Shown here: piece by piece, positions 14,811 through 18,808 of the stretch
Layout of the letters: the number at the start of each line of letters is the position of its first letter
Position numbering within the stretch: position 1 is the stretch's first letter
Assembly: GCA_031546815.1 (NCBI GenBank)
Contig: JAVBJV010000033.1
Span: forward strand, 1 to 18,808
Length of the DNA: 18,808 nucleotides
Source of the DNA: JAVBJV01 sp031546815
GTDB taxonomy: Bacteria; Pseudomonadota; Alphaproteobacteria; Acetobacterales; Acetobacteraceae
Direction of reading: 5' to 3'
Notes under the pieces: generated by a model
Told to the model about the DNA's origin: nothing
The model's input: only the letters and a program-made list of their open reading frames with translations
Databases searched by the model: none
Translations under genes and position numbers: made by a program

Positions 14811-16115
14811 TTATCGTCCGCTGTAGATCGGGAACTGGCGGCAAAGCTCGCCCACCCGCGCGGCGACTTCGCGTTCGGCGGCATCGTTGCTGCCGTCGTT
14901 CGACTTGGTCAGCCCGTCCAGCACACGGCCGATCAGCTGCCCGATCTCGGTGAATTCCGCCACGCCGAAGCCGCGCGACGTGCCCGCCGGTGTGCCCAGA
15001 CGAATGCCGGACGTCACCGCCGGTTTCGCCGGGTCAAACGGAATGGCGTTCTTGTTCGCCGTCATCAGCGCGCGTTCCAGCGACGCCTCGGCGGCCTTGC
15101 CGGTCAGGTTCTTCGGACGCAGATCGACCAGCATCAGATGGCAATCCGTGCCGCCCGAGACAATCGCCAGCCCCTGCTGCACCAGCGTGTTCGCCAGCGC
15201 ACGCGCGTTATCGACCACGGCGCGGGTGTAGGTCTTGTATTCGGGGCGCAGCGCTTCACCAAACGCCACTGCCTTGCCAGCGATCACGTGCATCAGCGGG
15301 CCACCTTGCAGACCGGGAAACACGGCGCTGTTGATCTTCTTGGCGATATCGGCATCGTTGGTCAGCACCATGCCACCGCGCGGGCCGCGCAGCGTCTTGT
15401 GCGTGGTCGTGGTCACCACATGTGCGTGCGGAATGGGCGACGGATATACACCAGTCGCCGCCAGCCCCGCGAAATGCGCCATGTCGACCCAGAAGATCGC
15501 GCCAATTTCGTCGGCGATCTTGCGGATGCGCGCAAAGTCGATCTCACGCGCATAGGCCGAACCGCCCGCCACGATCATCTTCGGCTTTTCAGCGCGGGCC
15601 TGACGTTCCAGATCGTCGTAATCCAGCAGCTGCGTGTCCTGCGTCACGCCATAGGACAGCGCGCGGAACCACTTGCCCGACATGTTGACCGAGGCACCGT
15701 GCGTCAGATGCCCACCTGCCGCGAGGCTCATGCCCAGGAACGCATCGCCCGGCTGCATCAGTGCCAGGAACACCGCCTGATTGGCCTGCGAGCCGGAGTT
15801 CGGCTGCACGTTGGCGTATTCGCAGCCGAACAGCTTCTTCGCGCGTTCGATGGCCAGCGTTTCCACCACGTCCACATATTCGCAGCCGCCGTAATAACGA
15901 CGGCCGGGATAACCTTCCGCATACTTATTGGTCAGCACAGACCCCTGTGCTTCCAGCACCGCCGCCGAGACGATGTTTTCCGACGCGATCAGTTCGATCC
16001 CGTCCTGCTGGCGCGCCAGTTCATGCCGTGTGGCACCGAAGACTTCGGGATCAACCTCGGCCAGGGGGGCCGAGAAAAAGCGCTGCGCGTTGGCGGCCGG
16101 GGAAAGCTGGTTCAT
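14811..16115 (-). CDS. glyA: Serine hydroxymethyltransferase
   Basis: PLP enzyme that interconverts serine and glycine while loading one-carbon units on tetrahydrofolate. The 434-residue protein has the family length. The PLP lysine is Lys240 in VVTTTTHKTLRGPRGG; Asp211 and His214 (VDMAHFAGL) contact the cofactor; NKYAEGYPGRRYYGGCE (63-79) and PNSGSQANQA (105-114) are typical. The ATG overlaps the rpiB stop (ATGA). It supplies one-carbon units for nucleotide and methionine synthesis, consistent with nrdR downstream. Confidence 0.98.
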   Translation of the reverse strand: MNQLSPAANAQRFFSAPLAEVDPEVFGATRHELARQQDGIELIASENIVSAAVLEAQGSVLTNKYAEGYPGRRYYGGCEYVDVVETLAIERAKKLFGCEYANVQPNSGSQANQAVFLALMQPGDAFLGMSLAAGGHLTHGASVNMSGKWFRALSYGVTQDTQLLDYDDLERQARAEKPKMIVAGGSAYAREIDFARIRKIADEIGAIFWVDMAHFAGLAATGVYPSPIPHAHVVTTTTHKTLRGPRGGMVLTNDADIAKKINSAVFPGLQGGPLMHVIAGKAVAFGEALRPEYKTYTRAVVDNARALANTLVQQGLAIVSGGTDCHLMLVDLRPKNLTGKAAEASLERALMTANKNAIPFDPAKPAVTSGIRLGTPAGTSRGFGVAEFTEIGQLIGRVLDGLTKSNDGSNDAAEREVAARVGELCRQFPIYSGR

Positions 16116-16555
16116 GCGGGGTCCTCGATCTTGGCAATGCGACGGTCGTGGCGACCGCCTTCATATTCGGTGGTCAGAAAAACAGACAGCGCATCCAGCG
16201 CCGTCTCGACGCCCGTGGTGCGGGCGCCAAAGGCAATGACGTTGGCATCGTTATGTGCGCGGGTCAGGCGCGCGCCGGTAGTGTCGTGGATCAGCGCGCA
16301 GCGGATGCCGCGAAACCGGTTCGCCGCCATCGACATGCCGATCCCGCTGCCGCAGACCAGCACGCCGAAGCGCGCGCTGCCGTCCAGCACGGACTTGCAC
16401 ACCGGCGCGGCATAGTCGGGATAGTCGACACTCGCGGGACCGTCGGTTCCCATATCGGTCACGGAATGACCGGCCGCCTGCAGCGCCTCGATCAACGCGG
16501 ACTTCAAGGAAACGCCGCCGTGATCGGCGCCTATGGCGATGGAAAAACGGGTCAT
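16112..16555 (-). CDS. rpiB: Ribose-5-phosphate isomerase B
   Basis: Interconverts ribose 5-phosphate and ribulose 5-phosphate. The 147-residue product has GADHGG (9-14), active-site Cys68 in VCGSGIGMSMAANR (67-80), HDTTGARLTRAHNDANVIAFGAR (90-112) and the LacA/RpiB fold. ATG 16555 gives the family N-terminus (MTRFSIAIGADHGG); an in-frame TTG at 16561 is less likely. It is the first gene of the ten-gene operon. Its product ribulose 5-phosphate is the substrate of RibB encoded further along, a plausible metabolic link. Confidence 0.95.
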   Translation of the reverse strand: MTRFSIAIGADHGGVSLKSALIEALQAAGHSVTDMGTDGPASVDYPDYAAPVCKSVLDGSARFGVLVCGSGIGMSMAANRFRGIRCALIHDTTGARLTRAHNDANVIAFGARTTGVETALDALSVFLTTEYEGGRHDRRIAKIEDPA

Positions 16556-16608
16556 GTGCAAGCACTATCACGATGAAGGGGGCGGATTGAACCCCGGTTG
16601 CGCCGATT

Positions 16609-16638
16609 TTGGCTTTTCATCCGGGCGCGGCATTATAT
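16609..16638 (+). promoter_or_regulatory. Weak candidate promoter for metY-hemB
   Basis: TTGGCT (16609-16614), 18-base spacer, TTATAT (16633-16638) in the 148-base divergent gap. Transcription would start about 60 bases before the metY ATG. An A-tract/T-tract (AAAAAATTTT) lies in the leader. I see no SAM-II or other riboswitch core here. Confidence 0.3.
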
Positions 16639-16703
16639 CCTGTCGCGGAAACACCCCCAAAAAATTTTCCCGTTTTACATAAATCACAGGGACGTCGCCC
16701 AAT

Positions 16704-18008
16704 ATGACCGAATTCGCCTCGAAGCACCCCGAAACCCAGGTTCTGCACGCCGGTTGGCGGGCCGATCCGGCCACCGGGGCGGTCTCGGTCCCCATTTATC
16801 AGACCACCTGCTATCAGTTCGAGGACACCCAGCACGCCGCCGATCTGTTTGCGCTGAAGCGGCTGGGGAACATCTATACCCGCATCATGAACCCCACCGT
16901 GGACGCGCTGGAAAAGCGGGTCGCCACGCTGGAAGGCGGGGTTGCGGCGTTGGCGCTGGCGTCCGGCCAGGCGGCGAGCACCTTTACGGTGATGAACCTG
17001 GCCTCGGCCGGGGACAACATCGTGTCGTCCACCAACCTGTATGGCGGGACGTGGAACCTGTTCGCCAACACGCTGAAGGAATTCGGCATCGAGGTCCGCT
17101 TCGCCGACCCGGCTGACCCCGAGTCGTTCGCCCGCCTGACCGACGACCGCACCCGCGCGTACTACGCCGAGGTGCTGCCCAACCCGAAGCTGCACGTCTT
17201 CCCGATTGCCGAGGTCGCCGCCATCGGCCGCAAGCTGGGCGTGCCGCTGATCATGGACAATACCGCAGCCCCCCTGCTCTGCCGCCCGCTGGAACATGGC
17301 GCGGCGATTGTGATGCATTCGGCCACCAAGTGGATGAACGGGCACGCCAACGCGGTGGGCGGCATCATCGTCGATGGCGGCAATTTCGACTGGGCGGCGC
17401 ACGCGGCGCGGTTCCCGAAGCTGAACACACCGGATGCGTCGTACCATGGCACGATCTGGACCGAGGCAGCCAAGCCGCTGGGGCCGATCGCCTATATCCT
17501 GCGTATGCGGGTAACGCTGCTGCGCGACGTGGGGGCGGCGATGTCGCCGTTCAACGCGTTCCTGTTCCTGCAGGGGATCGAAACCCTGCCGCTGCGCATG
17601 GAGCGCCACTGCCAGAACGCCGCCAAGGTCGCCACGTTCCTGTCCACGCACAAGGCGGTTGCCAGCGTCACCTACCCGTCCCTGTTCCAGGGCGAGGAAA
17701 AGCGCCGGGCTGAAACATACCTGAAGGGCGGTCTGGGCGGCCTGCTGGGGTTCGAGATGAAAGGCGGGATCGACGCCGGTCGCCGCTTTATCGAGGCGCT
17801 GCGTATGTTCTACCACGTCGCCAATATCGGCGATTCGCGCAGCCTGGCCGTGCACCCGGCCACCACCACCCACGGCCAGATGACTGAGGTCGAGCAGCGC
17901 AAGGCGGGCGTCACCCCGGGCTACGTGCGCCTGTCGATCGGGATCGAGCATATTGACGATATCCTCGCCGATCTAGATCAAGCACTGCTGAAAGCTGTTG
18001 GAGCGTAA
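16704..18008 (+). CDS. metY: O-acetylhomoserine sulfhydrylase-like PLP enzyme (Cys/Met metabolism family)
   Basis: Likely makes homocysteine from O-acetylhomoserine and sulfide in methionine synthesis. The 434-residue length suits MetY (longer than typical MetB/MetC/MetZ). The PLP lysine is Lys209 in HSATKWMNGH; YTRIMNPTVDALEKRVATLEGG (58-79), ASGQAA (86-91), NLYGGTWNLF (111-120) and DNTAAP (185-190) are family blocks; the C-terminus has GDSRSLAVHPATTTHGQM. The start ATG has AGGGA about 11 bases upstream. Substrate choice (O-acetyl- versus O-succinyl-homoserine) is inferred from length and general similarity. hemB follows after 2 bases. Confidence 0.88.
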   Translation: MTEFASKHPETQVLHAGWRADPATGAVSVPIYQTTCYQFEDTQHAADLFALKRLGNIYTRIMNPTVDALEKRVATLEGGVAALALASGQAASTFTVMNLASAGDNIVSSTNLYGGTWNLFANTLKEFGIEVRFADPADPESFARLTDDRTRAYYAEVLPNPKLHVFPIAEVAAIGRKLGVPLIMDNTAAPLLCRPLEHGAAIVMHSATKWMNGHANAVGGIIVDGGNFDWAAHAARFPKLNTPDASYHGTIWTEAAKPLGPIAYILRMRVTLLRDVGAAMSPFNAFLFLQGIETLPLRMERHCQNAAKVATFLSTHKAVASVTYPSLFQGEEKRRAETYLKGGLGGLLGFEMKGGIDAGRRFIEALRMFYHVANIGDSRSLAVHPATTTHGQMTEVEQRKAGVTPGYVRLSIGIEHIDDILADLDQALLKAVGA

Positions 18009-18010
18009 TC

Positions 18011-18808
18011 ATGACCGGTATTTTCCCCACCACCCGCCTGCGCCGTAACCGTTACGATGCCTGGACACGGCGGCTGGTGGCGGAAAATCGCCTGTCGGTG
18101 GACGACCTGATCTGGCCGGTATTCGTCTCGGCTGGATCGGGGACCGAGGAAGTCGCATCGATGCCCAGCGTGCTGCGTGCCGGGCTGGATGTGCTGGAGA
18201 AACACGTGGCACAGGCGGTCGAGCTGGGTATCCCCGCCATCGCCCTGTTCCCCGTGACGCCCCCCGTGCTGAAGAACGCCGAGGGGACCGAAGCGCTCAA
18301 CCCCGACAACCTGATGTGCAAGGCAGCGCGTATGTTAAAGCGCGCCTTCCCCGATCTGGGGCTGATCGGCGATGTGGCGCTCGACCCCTATACCGACCAT
18401 GGACACGATGGCGTGATCCGCGGCGATTACGTCCATAACGACGACAGCGTGGCCATTCTGGTGCAGCAGGCGCGCGTGCTGGCCGAAGCCGGGATCGACA
18501 TCGTGGCACCGTCCGACATGATGGACGGCCGCATCGGCGCGATCCGCAAAACGCTGGATGATGCGGGGCTGATCAACACACGCATCATGTCCTATGCGGC
18601 GAAATATGCCTCGGCGTTTTATGGCCCGTTCCGCGATGCGGTGGGCTCGGGTTCGGCGCTGAAGGGCGACAAGCGCACCTATCAGATGGACCCCGCCAAC
18701 ACCGACGAAGCCCTGCGCGAAGTGGCAATGGACCTGGCCGAGGGTGCCGATATGGTGATGGTGAAACCCGGCATGCCTTACCTAGACATCGTGCAGCGCG
18801 TGAAGGCC
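18011..18808 (+). CDS. hemB: Porphobilinogen synthase (delta-aminolevulinate dehydratase), truncated by window end
   Basis: Condenses two 5-aminolevulinate molecules into porphobilinogen in heme synthesis. The 266 visible residues (full enzymes are about 330) contain both active-site lysines, Lys198 (SYAAKYAS) and Lys252 (VMVKPGMP). The metal loop reads GDVALDPYTDHGHDG, with Asp121, Asp125 and Asp133 where zinc enzymes carry cysteines, so this is the non-zinc, magnesium-type form seen in plants and many alphaproteobacteria. ATG 18011 lies 2 bases after the metY stop (TAATCATG), indicating co-transcription and probably coupled translation. The reading frame is intact to the window end. Confidence 0.97.
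   Translation, partial: MTGIFPTTRLRRNRYDAWTRRLVAENRLSVDDLIWPVFVSAGSGTEEVASMPSVLRAGLDVLEKHVAQAVELGIPAIALFPVTPPVLKNAEGTEALNPDNLMCKAARMLKRAFPDLGLIGDVALDPYTDHGHDGVIRGDYVHNDDSVAILVQQARVLAEAGIDIVAPSDMMDGRIGAIRKTLDDAGLINTRIMSYAAKYASAFYGPFRDAVGSGSALKGDKRTYQMDPANTDEALREVAMDLAEGADMVMVKPGMPYLDIVQRVKA

Noticed and set aside
14127..16415. A 762-codon open frame on the plus strand antisense to nrdR and glyA
   Set aside because: It runs over intact, strongly recognisable genes on the other strand. Long antisense open frames are expected in GC-rich coding DNA with GC-biased third positions; the translation is arginine/histidine-rich and resembles no family.
16691..16700. Small hairpin GGG...CCC covering the metY Shine-Dalgarno
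   Set aside because: Three base pairs with no extension; not distinguishable from chance in this composition.
16617..17951. A 444-codon minus-strand open frame opposite metY
   Set aside because: MetY on the plus strand has all PLP motifs; the antisense product is low-complexity and rich in Arg, Gly and Val.
1..18808. Mobile elements, CRISPR arrays, phage remnants or toxin-antitoxin pairs
   Set aside because: No transposase or integrase motifs, no regularly spaced repeats, no attachment-site duplication at the tRNA, and every long stretch is accounted for by core genes.

Overview
This GC-rich 18.8 kb window is chromosomal core DNA of an alphaproteobacterium. The order map-radC, yceD(DUF177)-rpmF-plsX-fabH-ihfA-merR and rpiB-glyA-nrdR-ribD-ribE-ribB-ribH-nusB-thiL best fits the Rhodospirillales/Acetobacteraceae side. 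That placement comes from recalled gene order and protein character, not from a database search. There is no sign of phage, insertion sequence, integron or CRISPR, and no gene-free stretch longer than 300 bases.

Layout. (1) Positions 1-1397, minus strand: an OmpR-type response regulator, and overlapping its 3' end a HAMP histidine kinase cut by the window edge. (2) 1546-3201, plus strand: methionine aminopeptidase and RadC, with a small palindrome between them. (3) 3209-3285, minus: tRNA-Pro(GGG) with encoded CCA. (4) 3390-7796, minus: a cell-growth cluster read as bc1-complex chaperone, YceD/DUF177, L32 (rpmF), plsX, fabH, ihfA and a MerR-like regulator. Promoter-like sites lie ahead of rpmF and ahead of ihfA. 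(5) 7896-8396, plus: a BamE-type lipoprotein, divergent from the chaperone and ending at a strong terminator shared with the next convergent operon. (6) 8445-16555, minus: a compact ten-gene operon, rpiB-glyA-nrdR-ribD-ribE-ribB(X)-ribH-nusB-thiL-MFS transporter, with junctions that overlap or are only a few bases apart (at most 12). (7) 16704-18808, plus: an O-acetylhomoserine sulfhydrylase-like enzyme followed after 2 bases by hemB, cut by the window end.

How the genes work together. The rpmF-plsX-fabH block ties ribosome supply to fatty-acid and phospholipid initiation. The ten-gene operon joins pentose phosphate and one-carbon supply (rpiB, glyA), control of ribonucleotide reductase (nrdR), riboflavin synthesis (ribD, ribE, ribB, ribH), transcription elongation (nusB) and thiamine diphosphate formation (thiL). 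Its one riboflavin gap is notable: the RibA-like half of the RibB fusion has lost its zinc cysteines, so GTP cyclohydrolase II must be encoded elsewhere.

I found no wholly new system here. The points most worth a second look are the degenerate RibX domain, the MFS transporter translationally coupled to thiL, a possible two-state leader before bamE, the palindrome before radC, and the aspartate-type metal site of HemB.
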